Origin: Erysipelotrichaceae bacterium
Lineage (GTDB): Bacteria; Bacillota_I; Bacilli_A; Erysipelotrichales; Erysipelotrichaceae
Assembly (NCBI GenBank): GCA_900770275.1
Contig: CAAGJS010000273.1
Span: 1-7,044 of the forward strand
DNA: 7,044 bases
Direction of reading: 5' to 3'
Program-made: the position numbers and the translations under genes
Notes under the pieces: model-generated
What the model was told of the DNA's origin: nothing
The model's database searches: none
Seen by the model: only the letters and a program-made list of their open reading frames with translations
Part shown: one piece after another, positions 1-5,998 of the stretch
Layout: each line of letters opens with the position of its first letter
Position numbering within the stretch: position 1 is the first letter of the stretch

Positions 1-1424
1 GAATCCGCATAGACGGCGACATTCTTATTGCCATCGGCACTGTACTCCTTGATCTTGGCGAAGTAATCCGCATCGTAACCGATCGTGTTGTTGGCATCGA
101 TCAGATCCCAGTAGCCGCTCGATGCGTGATCAATCATGTGCTTGTTTACAACCGTTGCGGCTGCGCCTTCGTTGCAGAAGCGGTTGCCATCGGCATCGAT
201 CATGATTGCCATGCCTGTTGCCGGCGTATTGGACCAGTCATTGCCGAATACCGGCGCAAAGTCAGGCTGCGAAGACTTGATGTACGGATCCGTCGCAGAC
301 ATCTGTGCACCAACCGCCTCGAGCATCTTCATACCGTCGCCTGTGGAGCCGATCTGTGTCTTTTCATGGACATCGATGCCCGTGCTCTTCTCCGGAACCA
401 TATCGAGATTCCAGGAAGCGCCGCCTGCGCATACGATCGTCTTCTTGGCCGTGATCGTGTAGGAGCCAGAGCGATTCTCGACCTTGGCACCTGTAACGGC
501 ACCATTATCATCAACCGTCAGCTCATCTGCCTTCGTACCGGTCAGAATCGTGACACCTGCATCGGTGCATGCCTTTTCAAGATCCGAAGCCAGCTGATAA
601 CCGACCGTAAAGATCGTACCGGCATAACCGCCCATATCGACATCGGTATGCGCAAGACCAAGATCATTGATCAGCTCATCAACCGTCGCACCGGTCTGGC
701 TCATCAGATTGGAAGTGAAGTCATAATCCGGCTGCAGCTTGCTGTCAGCATTCTGTCCCTTATAGAACTCAAGGACACGGTCCAGAGAGTCATCGATCGA
801 AGAATCGTTAGCTTCCGAGTTGACCGTCAGAAGAAGGCCTGCGGCTTCATTCAAGGTGCCGCCGCACTCATCGAGCTTCTCGATCAGGGTAACCTTTGCC
901 CCGGCCTTGGCAGCTTCATAGGAAGCCATCAGACCAGCGGTACCGGCACCGATCACAAGAACATCGGTAGAAAGGTCATCTGTCGCCATCGTCTCCTGTT
1001 CGACAGGAACCTTGCTCAGAGCGGAAGAATCGCCGCCCGCCTGATCGACGGCATCGGCGACCGCATTCTTGATCGCCATCGACGTAAATGTTGCGCCCGA
1101 GATGTTATCGACGCCAAGCGACTGGCTGTCGACGATTTCCTTCGGGAGATCGTTGAGAGCCTTGTCTGCCAGATGCGGCGTCTCGGACTGACTTGTTACT
1201 TCAATCGATGTAATGGCATTGTCTGAGAACGTTACCGATACCTCGACCGGGCCATTGTGGCCATCGGCCGATGCGGTATAGGTACCAGCCGTATAGCCGC
1301 CTGCCGCAGCTGACGAGGCAGCCGGAGCAGCGGTCGCTGTCGTGCTTGCAGAGCCGCACGCTGCCAGAGCGCCAGCCAGCACGAGAGACAGAGTACAAGA
1401 AATATATTTGTTGATTCTGTTCAT
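1..1424 (-). CDS. Exported lipoprotein flavin reductase, FMN_bind plus FAD-binding fumarate-reductase-like domain (C-terminus outside window)
   Basis: The 474 visible codons start at 1424 behind a GGGAGG site and stay open to the left edge, so the C-terminal part is missing. Residues 1-23 form a lipoprotein signal with lipobox L-A-A-C (C23). A Ser/Ala/Thr-rich linker follows. Residues ~43-128 are an FMN_bind domain with the S-G-A-T motif at 109-112, where T112 is the expected site of covalent FMN attachment by ApbE. A Rossmann FAD domain begins at ~152 with G-A-G-T-A-G at 159-164 and the E181-K dinucleotide that usually ends the second strand. The S-T-G-D-G motif at 360-364 and G-N-R-F-C-N-E at 413-419 are typical of the flavocytochrome c / fumarate reductase FAD_binding_2 family. 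The inferred role is a membrane-anchored extracytoplasmic reductase passing electrons from FMN to FAD to an organic acceptor. The acceptor is unknown: Ala-Ala-Ala-Thr follows the N-E pair where fumarate reductases, as I recall them, carry an arginine. The catalytic C-terminal residues are not visible. Confidence 0.93.
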   Translation of the reverse strand, partial: MNRINKYISCTLSLVLAGALAACGSASTTATAAPAASSAAAGGYTAGTYTASADGHNGPVEVSVTFSDNAITSIEVTSQSETPHLADKALNDLPKEIVDSQSLGVDNISGATFTSMAIKNAVADAVDQAGGDSSALSKVPVEQETMATDDLSTDVLVIGAGTAGLMASYEAAKAGAKVTLIEKLDECGGTLNEAAGLLLTVNSEANDSSIDDSLDRVLEFYKGQNADSKLQPDYDFTSNLMSQTGATVDELINDLGLAHTDVDMGGYAGTIFTVGYQLASDLEKACTDAGVTILTGTKADELTVDDNGAVTGAKVENRSGSYTITAKKTIVCAGGASWNLDMVPEKSTGIDVHEKTQIGSTGDGMKMLEAVGAQMSATDPYIKSSQPDFAPVFGNDWSNTPATGMAIMIDADGNRFCNEGAAATVVNKHMIDHASSGYWDLIDANNTIGYDADYFAKIKEYSADGNKNVAVYAD

Positions 1425-1517
1425 AATCCACTTTCCTCCCAGTATGCATATATGATAGTTCTTTAACAAGAAGTTTGTGCTGTATTACTTAAGAATATGT
1501 GCGGCAAATCATAAGAT

Positions 1518-1589
1518 CATGCACGAAAATGAAAAGACGGAGAGAATGTTCCCCGCCCCAATATGTTATTGACTATATTTTTGTGCATG
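1518..1589. repeat. Long-spaced inverted repeat enclosing the terminator
   Basis: CATGCACGAAAAT at 1518-1530 and ATTTTTGTGCATG at 1577-1589 are inverted copies of 13 bases with one mismatch, separated by 46 bases. The right arm begins 6 bases beyond the stop codon at 1596-1598, and the left arm overlaps the T-tract of the inner terminator hairpin. It may simply be the paired A-tract/T-tract of a composite terminator. No protein-binding function can be read from it. Confidence 0.55.
1529..1559 (-). terminator. Rho-independent terminator of the lgt-rpiB operon
   Basis: Read on the minus strand, GGCGGGGA (about 1557-1550) can pair with TCTCCGTC (1543-1536) across a 6-base loop, with two G-T wobbles. 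It is followed by TTTTCATTTT. It starts about 40 bases after the stop of the unknown protein gene and before the next gene's ribosome binding site, which is where an operon terminator belongs. The stem is short and contains wobble pairs, so strength is uncertain. Confidence 0.6.
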
Positions 1590-1595
1590 CCAAGT

Positions 1596-2408
1596 CTACT
1601 GCACCGTGTAGAGAAGGGTTCCTTCGGCGTTGGCGTCGTTTTCCTTGTACACAAGCACCGGCTTCTTTCCGTCCTCTTCATTGTCGCTGAGGCGGATGTA
1701 ATCATCCTCCGTGACCCCGTCTTCGGTGCGGATCGTGACATGGAAGGAATTGCCGGTATTCTTCTGGATTCCGGCCATCGTATCATCGGTGTCTTCGCCT
1801 TCTACTTCGATCTCCATCATCTGAATGTCGATGATCTTGGAGACGCTGTCACCTTCATAGATGACGGTACGGATCAGGCAGTAGACGCCCTGCTTCACCA
1901 TGTTGGAGAAGTCGTTATAGACGCCGGGGTTCAGAGCTTTGCCATCGACGATGACGAGCCAGTCCTTGGCCTTGGCCTCTTCCTGCGTGATGTTCCAGTC
2001 AACGTCCGAAATACTGCCGAATGGCCATGCGACTTCGTCGTTGGTCGTCCACCCTGCGCAGGCATCGCCCTGCTCATACTGGAGGGTGACGTTGTTCAAT
2101 GGGAACCCGGCCTTCGTTTCTTCCCCGTAAAAGGAGACGTTATTATTTTCGTCGTAGTAGTAGCTGATGCCGCGGCACGTATTTTCCGTATGGTAATGGA
2201 TCGCGTTTTCGCCATCCTTGCCTAAGGCATAGGCGGAGCGCACACTGGAAAAGGTCACGGAACCATCCGCAATACTGGAAATGGAACTGAGCACCGGCCC
2301 CTTCCAGATCGATCCGTCACTTCCCTTCACATCCACCACGACCAGCGGCAGAAAGTAGACAGCGACCACCAGAATCAGAACGATGGCGATGCGCTTGAGA
2401 TGCTTCAT
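1596..2408 (-). CDS. Unrecognised membrane-anchored extracytoplasmic protein
   Basis: This is a 270-residue protein of no family I recognise. Residues 1-6 are basic (K3, K5, R6), and ~7-27 form one hydrophobic segment without a lipobox, so it is an uncleaved anchor or a signal peptide. The remaining ~240 residues are acidic and polar, with a tyrosine run near 83-85, three cysteines (C78, C117, C177) and a strongly acidic stretch near 202-210. This fits a domain outside the membrane. The start at 2408 has AGGAG five bases upstream and overlaps the rpiB stop by ATGA, so translation is probably coupled to rpiB. It is the third and last gene of the lgt-rpiB operon, with a terminator just after it. 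The reading frame is surely coding given its length, placement and signal segment, but the function is unknown. Confidence 0.88.
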   Translation of the reverse strand: MKHLKRIAIVLILVVAVYFLPLVVVDVKGSDGSIWKGPVLSSISSIADGSVTFSSVRSAYALGKDGENAIHYHTENTCRGISYYYDENNNVSFYGEETKAGFPLNNVTLQYEQGDACAGWTTNDEVAWPFGSISDVDWNITQEEAKAKDWLVIVDGKALNPGVYNDFSNMVKQGVYCLIRTVIYEGDSVSKIIDIQMMEIEVEGEDTDDTMAGIQKNTGNSFHVTIRTEDGVTEDDYIRLSDNEEDGKKPVLVYKENDANAEGTLLYTVQ

Positions 2409-2875
2409 TGATTCTCCTGGTTGCGCTTTTCGATGTCCATGATCTTCTCTACGCGGCGCAGATGGCGGGCACCTTCCGGCTTGTCGCCTTCAAAGGGAAC
2501 CGGCAGGAAGTTGTCGAGAATCATCTTGGCCGTCTCGACGCCGATAACACGGGCACCGAAGCAGATGATGTTCGCATTGTTATGAAGACGCGAGTAACGG
2601 GCGCTGTACGGCTCGCTGCAGCAGCACGCACGGATGCCCCGCACCTTGTTGCAGGCAAGGGAAATACCGACGCCGGTGCCGCAGATGGCGATGCCAAGAT
2701 CGACCTCATGGTCGCGTACAGCGTTGGCCAGCTTCTCTCCATAGTCGGGATAGTCGACGGATTCCGTCGTATCCGTTCCGAAATTGACAACTTCGTAGCC
2801 TTCCGATTCAAGATACGGAATCAGTTCCGACTTCATGGCGATGGCGGAATGATCATTTGCGATGCCTACCTTCAT
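2405..2875 (-). CDS. rpiB: Ribose-5-phosphate isomerase B (RpiB/LacAB family)
   Basis: This 156-residue protein is the usual length for RpiB, which interconverts ribose 5-phosphate and ribulose 5-phosphate in the cytosolic pentose-phosphate pathway. The N-terminal N-D-H motif (D8, H9) is the sugar-phosphate site. The catalytic cysteine is C65 in C-G-T-G-V-G (65-70), followed by the S-L-A-C-N-K stretch. S-R-L-H-N-N-A-N (95-102) supplies the conserved histidine H98 and is the family hallmark, and R137/H138 near the C-terminus match the phosphate-binding arginine region. A strong AAGGAGG site lies at 2883-2889, inside the 3' end of lgt. The start overlaps the lgt stop by ATGA and the stop overlaps the next start the same way. 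LacA/LacB galactose-6-phosphate isomerases share the fold, but no lac-type neighbours are present and the active-site Cys-His set is that of RpiB. Confidence 0.95.
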   Translation of the reverse strand: MKVGIANDHSAIAMKSELIPYLESEGYEVVNFGTDTTESVDYPDYGEKLANAVRDHEVDLGIAICGTGVGISLACNKVRGIRACCCSEPYSARYSRLHNNANIICFGARVIGVETAKMILDNFLPVPFEGDKPEGARHLRRVEKIMDIEKRNQENQ

Positions 2876-3642
2876 AAAACAGCCTCCTTCTTAGCCTTAT
2901 TATTTTTCTTTACCTTTACCAGCAGGATGATGCCTGCCGCAATCAAAAACAGACCAATAAACTGCGACGTGCTGAGAACGCCGATGAAGCCTCTTGCCGT
3001 ATCTCCGCGCAGGAACTCAATGACGAAGCGTCCCGCGGAATACAGTACCAGATACCAGCCCATCGTCTCATCGCGCGTCGTTTCATCCATATAGATCTTA
3101 TAGAGAATGTAGAACAGAACGAAGTCTCCCGCAGACGACAGCAGCTGCGTCGGAATGAGCTTGACGCCATTGGGCGCATAGTCGCTGTGTGTAAATGTGA
3201 TGCCAAGAGCTCCATGCGTCTCTTTGCCATAGCAGCACCCGGCGAAGAAGCAGCCGATGCGTCCAAAGCCCTGTGCCAGCGCAACGACCGGGAACAGCAG
3301 GTTAGCGTAATCGAAGAAGGAGATCTTCTTGTGCCGGCAATAGAGCCATGCGCCAAGGATGCCGCCCAGAATGCCGCCATAGACGACCCAGCCATCGGAG
3401 CCAAGGACCGACATCGGATTGGCGATGAACTGATTCCATACCGTAAGAATGTAGGTAATCTTCGATCCAAGATAACCCGTGATCAGGCAGACAATAACAA
3501 GCGTATCTACATAGTCGGGATTCTTTCCGGCCTTCTTTGCGATGCGTTCGCCGACAAAGAACGCCATCAGAATGCCGACCGCAATCATGACACCATAGCC
3601 ATGAATCGTTAATGGTCCGATCGTAAACCAGTCGTTGTACAT
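2872..3642 (-). CDS. lgt: Prolipoprotein diacylglyceryl transferase, Cys-rich variant
   Basis: This 256-residue polytopic protein of about seven membrane segments transfers diacylglycerol from phosphatidylglycerol to the lipobox cysteine of prelipoproteins. The N-terminal H14-G-Y16-G matches the H-x-Y-G of E. coli Lgt (Y26). The signature G-R-I-G-C-F-F-A-G-C-C-Y-G (127-139) corresponds to G-R-x-G-N-F-x-N-x-E-x-x-G, so R128 is equivalent to the essential Arg143. G-R-F-V-I-E-F-L-R (204-212) is the C-terminal arginine motif. Unusually, the essential E. coli His103 is Tyr (Y88 in V-Y-G-G), Asn146 is Cys (C131) and Glu151 is Cys (C136). The alternative is a divergent paralogue with a different acceptor. 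The start at 3642 has GGAGG at 3650-3654. It is the first gene of an operon with rpiB, whose start overlaps its stop. Confidence 0.92.
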   Translation of the reverse strand: MYNDWFTIGPLTIHGYGVMIAVGILMAFFVGERIAKKAGKNPDYVDTLVIVCLITGYLGSKITYILTVWNQFIANPMSVLGSDGWVVYGGILGGILGAWLYCRHKKISFFDYANLLFPVVALAQGFGRIGCFFAGCCYGKETHGALGITFTHSDYAPNGVKLIPTQLLSSAGDFVLFYILYKIYMDETTRDETMGWYLVLYSAGRFVIEFLRGDTARGFIGVLSTSQFIGLFLIAAGIILLVKVKKNNKAKKEAVL

Positions 3643-3663
3643 GAATGTTCCTCCAGAGCTTTT

Positions 3664-3692
3664 ATTTTAGCCGCGAACGCTCAAAATGAACA
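3664..3692 (-). promoter_or_regulatory. Candidate promoter of the lgt operon
   Basis: On the minus strand, TAAAAT (3664-3669) could be the -10 and TGTTCA (3687-3692) a poor -35 at 17-base spacing. The predicted transcript would start near 3657, leaving a short leader that still holds the GGAGG site. The -35 is weak, so this is tentative. Confidence 0.35.
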
Positions 3693-3725
3693 GTGACACG
3701 CAAAACAGCAAGCGCCAAGGATCTT

Positions 3726-3744
3726 CACTTTTCAGAGAAAAGTG
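3726..3744. repeat. Short perfect hairpin overlapping the left palindromic repeat
   Basis: CACTTTTC (3726-3733) and GAAAAGTG (3737-3744) are perfect 8-base inverted arms around a 3-base loop. The right arm shares 3743-3744 with the first arm of the larger hairpin and abuts the rest, so the two structures compete slightly. The right-hand repeat copy lacks the CACTTTTC arm. Confidence 0.6.
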
Positions 3745-3828
3745 CCTCTTCCGGGTACTAAAATTGAAGAAAATGCAGAAACAGTACCTGGAAGAGGCAT
3801 TTAACGCAAATGGCAGAGACAAACAGCC
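3737..3828. repeat. Palindrome-bearing repeat, left copy (92 bp)
   Basis: This copy matches 5153-5245. In order it holds GAAAAG (start of the left flank); arm TGCCTCTTCCGGGTACT (3743-3759); a 23-base loop (3760-3782); arm AGTACCTGGAAGAGGCA (3783-3799, one mismatch to the inverse of the first arm); and the right flank TTTAACGCAAATGGCA followed by AGACA and ACAGCC. The stem lies downstream of the ATPase gene on the minus strand and is followed there by CTTTTC, so it may also act as a terminator. Structure and size resemble a REP-like or MITE-like element, but no family is recognised. Confidence 0.8.
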
Positions 3829-3873
3829 TTCTTCCTGAATGACCCCAGTGACACGCAGGACAGCTCGAAAGCT

Positions 3874-5118
3874 TTAGATTTTTACTTTGCCAAGAAAAAG
3901 GTCGATCGCATTGATATGGTGAACGCCTTCCTTTTGATCGCGATATTTGTCGAGGGAAATGATGTAACGTGGATAGCCATCCTGAATGCGGCGGAATGGT
4001 CGATACTCTCTTTCCTGAATTTTCTGATCGGCTTCCGTGCTGCCGCCATGCATGGAATAGGTGACCTGAATGTATGCATAATTCAGGTTCGCATCGCGGC
4101 AGATGAAGTCACATTCAAATTTTCCGATTTTACCTATACTGACCTGGTACTCATTGCTCACAAGATACAGGTAGACGAGATTCTCCAGGGTTGGTCCATA
4201 GTTTAACTGGTTGTCCGTATTCATCGAGAAATACAGGGACATATCCGCAAGATAGTATTTCTGATCCCGTTTTATTGCTTTCTTACTCTTGAGGTCGAAA
4301 CGATTGCACTCATAAATGATCTTTGCCTTTTTCAGATATTCGATGTAGCAGCGAACCGTTGTGTCCTTGGAATGAATTCCTTCTTTTTCAAGTTCCTTCA
4401 AGAGGTTTCCCAGCGAAAATGGAGAAGCGTAATTGTTGATCAGAAAAGACTGTACCCTTTCATAGACAGCAAGGTTAGAAACCCGTTTCCTCGTTTTGAC
4501 ATCTTTTTCGAAGATTTCTGAGACAATGCCGCGGGTATAGGTTCTTCTGGCGTTGATGTCTGAAAATTCCAATGATTTAGGAAATCCTCCATTCAAAACA
4601 TATTCATTGAATTCCCGATCCATATCAGCACTGACATCCTGATGGAAGAAGCGCTTCATATCCAGATATTCTTTAAAATCCAGCGGGAACGTTTCAAAGG
4701 CAAGATATCTTCCCGTCAGCTTTGTCGTAATTTCATCACTGAGCAGGTATGAATTTGATCCAGTAAGGAAAACGGAAAATCCATCTTCCGCATATGCCTG
4801 AACAACACTCTCGAATCCTTTTACATTCTGAACTTCATCGATGAAGAGATAATAAAATCCTTCATTTGTGATCATTGATTCAATCTGTTTTTCCAATTGT
4901 TTCGGCTTCTTGATTTCCTTAAGACCGCGACGATCCAGTTGAAGATAGATGATTCGTGAACGGTCCACGCCCCGCGCAAGCAATTCGTTAATAATAGACT
5001 TCATGATGCAGGATTTGCCGCACCGACGAATACCAGTAATTACCTTAATGACATCCGAATCATAGAATGGCCGCAGCCTGGACAGATATTTCTCTCTCGG
5101 GTAAATATTTGTATACAT
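3874..5118 (-). CDS. AAA_14 ATPase with C-terminal DUF4143 domain
   Basis: This 414-residue protein belongs to the ATP-binding AAA_14/DUF4143 family, which is widespread and often multicopy in gut Firmicutes and archaea; its cellular role is not settled. Walker A is G-I-R-R-C-G-K-S (29-36), Walker B is L-F-I-D-E (91-95) and sensor 1 is T-G-S-N (119-122). Arginine R137 in L-T-G-R is a likely finger residue. A helical, winged-helix-like middle section spans ~165-290. The C-terminal DUF4143 part (~300-414) keeps a vestige of a PD-(D/E)XK fold: E335-C-D337-F, then Q351-V-T353 where an active enzyme would have E-x-K, so nuclease activity is unlikely. The ribosome site is weak (AGGTGA). Base composition is visibly AT-richer than its neighbours (20-27 G+C in three sampled 60-base lines against 39 in one lgt line). 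The gene sits between two ~92-bp direct repeats, suggesting lateral acquisition. Confidence 0.94.
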   Translation of the reverse strand: MYTNIYPREKYLSRLRPFYDSDVIKVITGIRRCGKSCIMKSIINELLARGVDRSRIIYLQLDRRGLKEIKKPKQLEKQIESMITNEGFYYLFIDEVQNVKGFESVVQAYAEDGFSVFLTGSNSYLLSDEITTKLTGRYLAFETFPLDFKEYLDMKRFFHQDVSADMDREFNEYVLNGGFPKSLEFSDINARRTYTRGIVSEIFEKDVKTRKRVSNLAVYERVQSFLINNYASPFSLGNLLKELEKEGIHSKDTTVRCYIEYLKKAKIIYECNRFDLKSKKAIKRDQKYYLADMSLYFSMNTDNQLNYGPTLENLVYLYLVSNEYQVSIGKIGKFECDFICRDANLNYAYIQVTYSMHGGSTEADQKIQEREYRPFRRIQDGYPRYIISLDKYRDQKEGVHHINAIDLFLGKVKI

Positions 5119-5143
5119 GATTCACCTGTCTTTCTCTGCAATG

Positions 5144-5149
5144 ACTATA
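5144..5149 (-). promoter_or_regulatory. Possible -10 of the ATPase gene
   Basis: TATAGT on the minus strand lies 25 bases upstream of the ATPase start, immediately outside the right repeat copy. No good -35 is seen, because that position falls within the repeat hairpin (ACCCGG at 17-base spacing). If real, the repeat forms part of the gene's promoter. Confidence 0.25.
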
Positions 5150-5152
5150 CTC

Positions 5153-5245
5153 GAAAAGTGCCTATTCCGGGTACTATTTTTGAATTTTCTTCAACTTTAG
5201 TACCCGGAAGAGGCATTTAACGGCAAATGGCAAAGACACACAGCC
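5153..5245. repeat. Palindrome-bearing repeat, right copy (93 bp)
   Basis: This copy is in the same overall orientation as the one at 3737-3828: GAAAAG flank, arm TGCCTATTCCGGGTACT (5159-5175), 23-base loop (5176-5198), arm AGTACCCGGAAGAGGCA (5199-5215), and right flank TTTAACGGCAAATGGCA with AGACA and ACAGCC. The arms differ at one position. The loop does not match the left copy directly but matches its reverse complement at 19 of 23 bases. It lies between the ATPase start and the terminator of the membrane protein gene. Confidence 0.8.
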
Positions 5246-5273
5246 AAGAACAAAAATCCGAACACCATCCATA

Positions 5274-5310
5274 TAAAAACCAGCGCCGGGCGTTATTACG
5301 CAAGGCGCTG
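5274..5310 (-). terminator. Rho-independent terminator of the DUF308 gene
   Basis: On the minus strand CAGCGCC (5310-5304) pairs perfectly with GGCGCTG (5287-5281). An inner GCGT/ACGC stem sits in the loop, and GGTTTTTAT follows the hairpin. It begins 14 bases past the stop codon at 5325-5327. Confidence 0.88.
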
Positions 5311-5324
5311 GCCGAGATCTTTTC

Positions 5325-5945
5325 TCAATTGGTTTCGTCCGTATCAGAGGCGTGCTCCGCTTCCTTGGCTTCTTCGATGCGGGCATCGACAATCATGTCA
5401 TCCGCCTTCTTCTTGAAGGACTTGATCTTTCCGGAAATATAAATGGCCAGATACAGATCCGTTACGCCGCTGTACAGCAGGCCGGCACCGATGATCTGAA
5501 ACAGCATATTCATGCCGTTGATCTTGCCAAGCATGATGACAATGCCGAAGACGATCGAGATGCAGGCCATGATGATGGAGGCATTGGATCCCTTGCCGGT
5601 GATCCGCTTGATGTCGAGCGCATCCTGCAGCTTACTGATGCCAGAAGCGACGATGACAATCGCCAACATGAACGGTACGATCTTCTGTACCGCAGCCTTC
5701 TCATGAATCACCATGAAGCCGATCAGGATCCAGACGATGCCCATCGCAAAATCATTGCGGAACAGCGAATCCTTCAGATCCAGCATAAAGTAGGAAACCA
5801 CGTTGACCACACCGAAGATGATCAGCGCAATACCGATCACATAGCAGGCAAGATCCGCCGCCTGTCCCGGGAAAAACAGTAACAGAAGGCCGGCAGCGAT
5901 ATAGATCAGAGATTTGATAATTGAGGCCCATTTCAGGTTCTTCAT
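5325..5945 (-). CDS. DUF308 / HdeD-like multi-pass membrane protein
   Basis: This 206-residue protein has about six hydrophobic segments (~10-26, 32-52, 66-81, 88-103, 122-139, 146-170). Short turns and the repeated G-x-x-x-x-x-F-G / I-x-x-G-x-x-x-L pattern are those of the DUF308 (HdeD-type) family. E. coli HdeD is linked to acid resistance, but most Gram-positive members have no known function. After the last segment comes a lysine cluster (173-180) and then a charged, Glu/Asp-rich tail (183-206), probably cytoplasmic. The start at 5945 is chosen because AAAGGAG lies eight bases upstream and an extended -10 promoter lies just beyond. A longer in-frame start at 6035 would add 30 non-conserved residues across that promoter. 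It is a single-gene unit with its own promoter and terminator. Confidence 0.85.
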   Translation of the reverse strand: MKNLKWASIIKSLIYIAAGLLLLFFPGQAADLACYVIGIALIIFGVVNVVSYFMLDLKDSLFRNDFAMGIVWILIGFMVIHEKAAVQKIVPFMLAIVIVASGISKLQDALDIKRITGKGSNASIIMACISIVFGIVIMLGKINGMNMLFQIIGAGLLYSGVTDLYLAIYISGKIKSFKKKADDMIVDARIEEAKEAEHASDTDETN

Positions 5946-5953
5946 AGTAAAGA

Positions 5954-5960
5954 CTCCTTT
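5954..5960 (-). promoter_or_regulatory. Ribosome binding site fixing the DUF308 start
   Basis: AAAGGAG lies eight bases before the ATG at 5945, whereas the upstream in-frame ATG at 6035 would place the gene start upstream of the promoter and inside the 3' end of the acetyltransferase gene. Confidence 0.8.
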
Positions 5961-5969
5961 ACAAGGCCA

Positions 5970-5998
5970 AGTATAGCACCCGCATATCGGCTGAAAAG
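5970..5998 (-). promoter_or_regulatory. Extended -10 promoter of the DUF308 gene
   Basis: TGCTATACT (5978-5970 on the minus strand) is a close match to the extended -10 consensus TGnTATAAT. The -35 region (CTTTTC at 17-base spacing) is poor, as is common for extended -10 promoters. Transcription would start near 5963, giving a leader of about 18 bases containing AAAGGAG. Confidence 0.65.

Larger units (their letters stand above)
3691..3864. repeat. 19-base direct repeats bracketing the left hairpin element
   Basis: CAGTGACACGCAAAACAGC at 3691-3709 recurs as CAGTGACACGCAGGACAGC at 3846-3864, 17 of 19 identical and in the same orientation. AATGA lies a few bases upstream of each. The first copy lies just upstream of the putative lgt promoter and the second just downstream of the ATPase stop codon. 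Together they frame the left copy of the hairpin repeat. They could be the scar of a local duplication or insertion, but they are too long for a normal target-site duplication. Confidence 0.7.

Noticed and set aside
126..1226. Long plus-strand open frame of 366 codons
   Set aside because: It is antisense to the flavin lipoprotein gene, whose lipobox, SGAT and FAD motifs are unmistakable. The plus-strand product is Ile/Arg/Cys-rich with no recognisable domain or ribosome site.
2408..3094. Plus-strand open frame of 228 codons
   Set aside because: It is antisense to rpiB and the 3' end of lgt and has no family signature.
3737..5245. CRISPR array or insertion sequence
   Set aside because: There are only two repeat copies separated by a gene, not spacers, and no transposase or cas gene is visible. 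The repeat is long and palindromic rather than CRISPR-like.
5227..5442. Plus-strand frame starting M-A-K-T-H-S inside the right repeat, with a similar M-A-E-T-N-S start in the left copy
   Set aside because: The left copy stops after ten codons (3810-3842), there is no ribosome site, and the right copy runs antisense through the DUF308 gene. The shared start is just repeat sequence.
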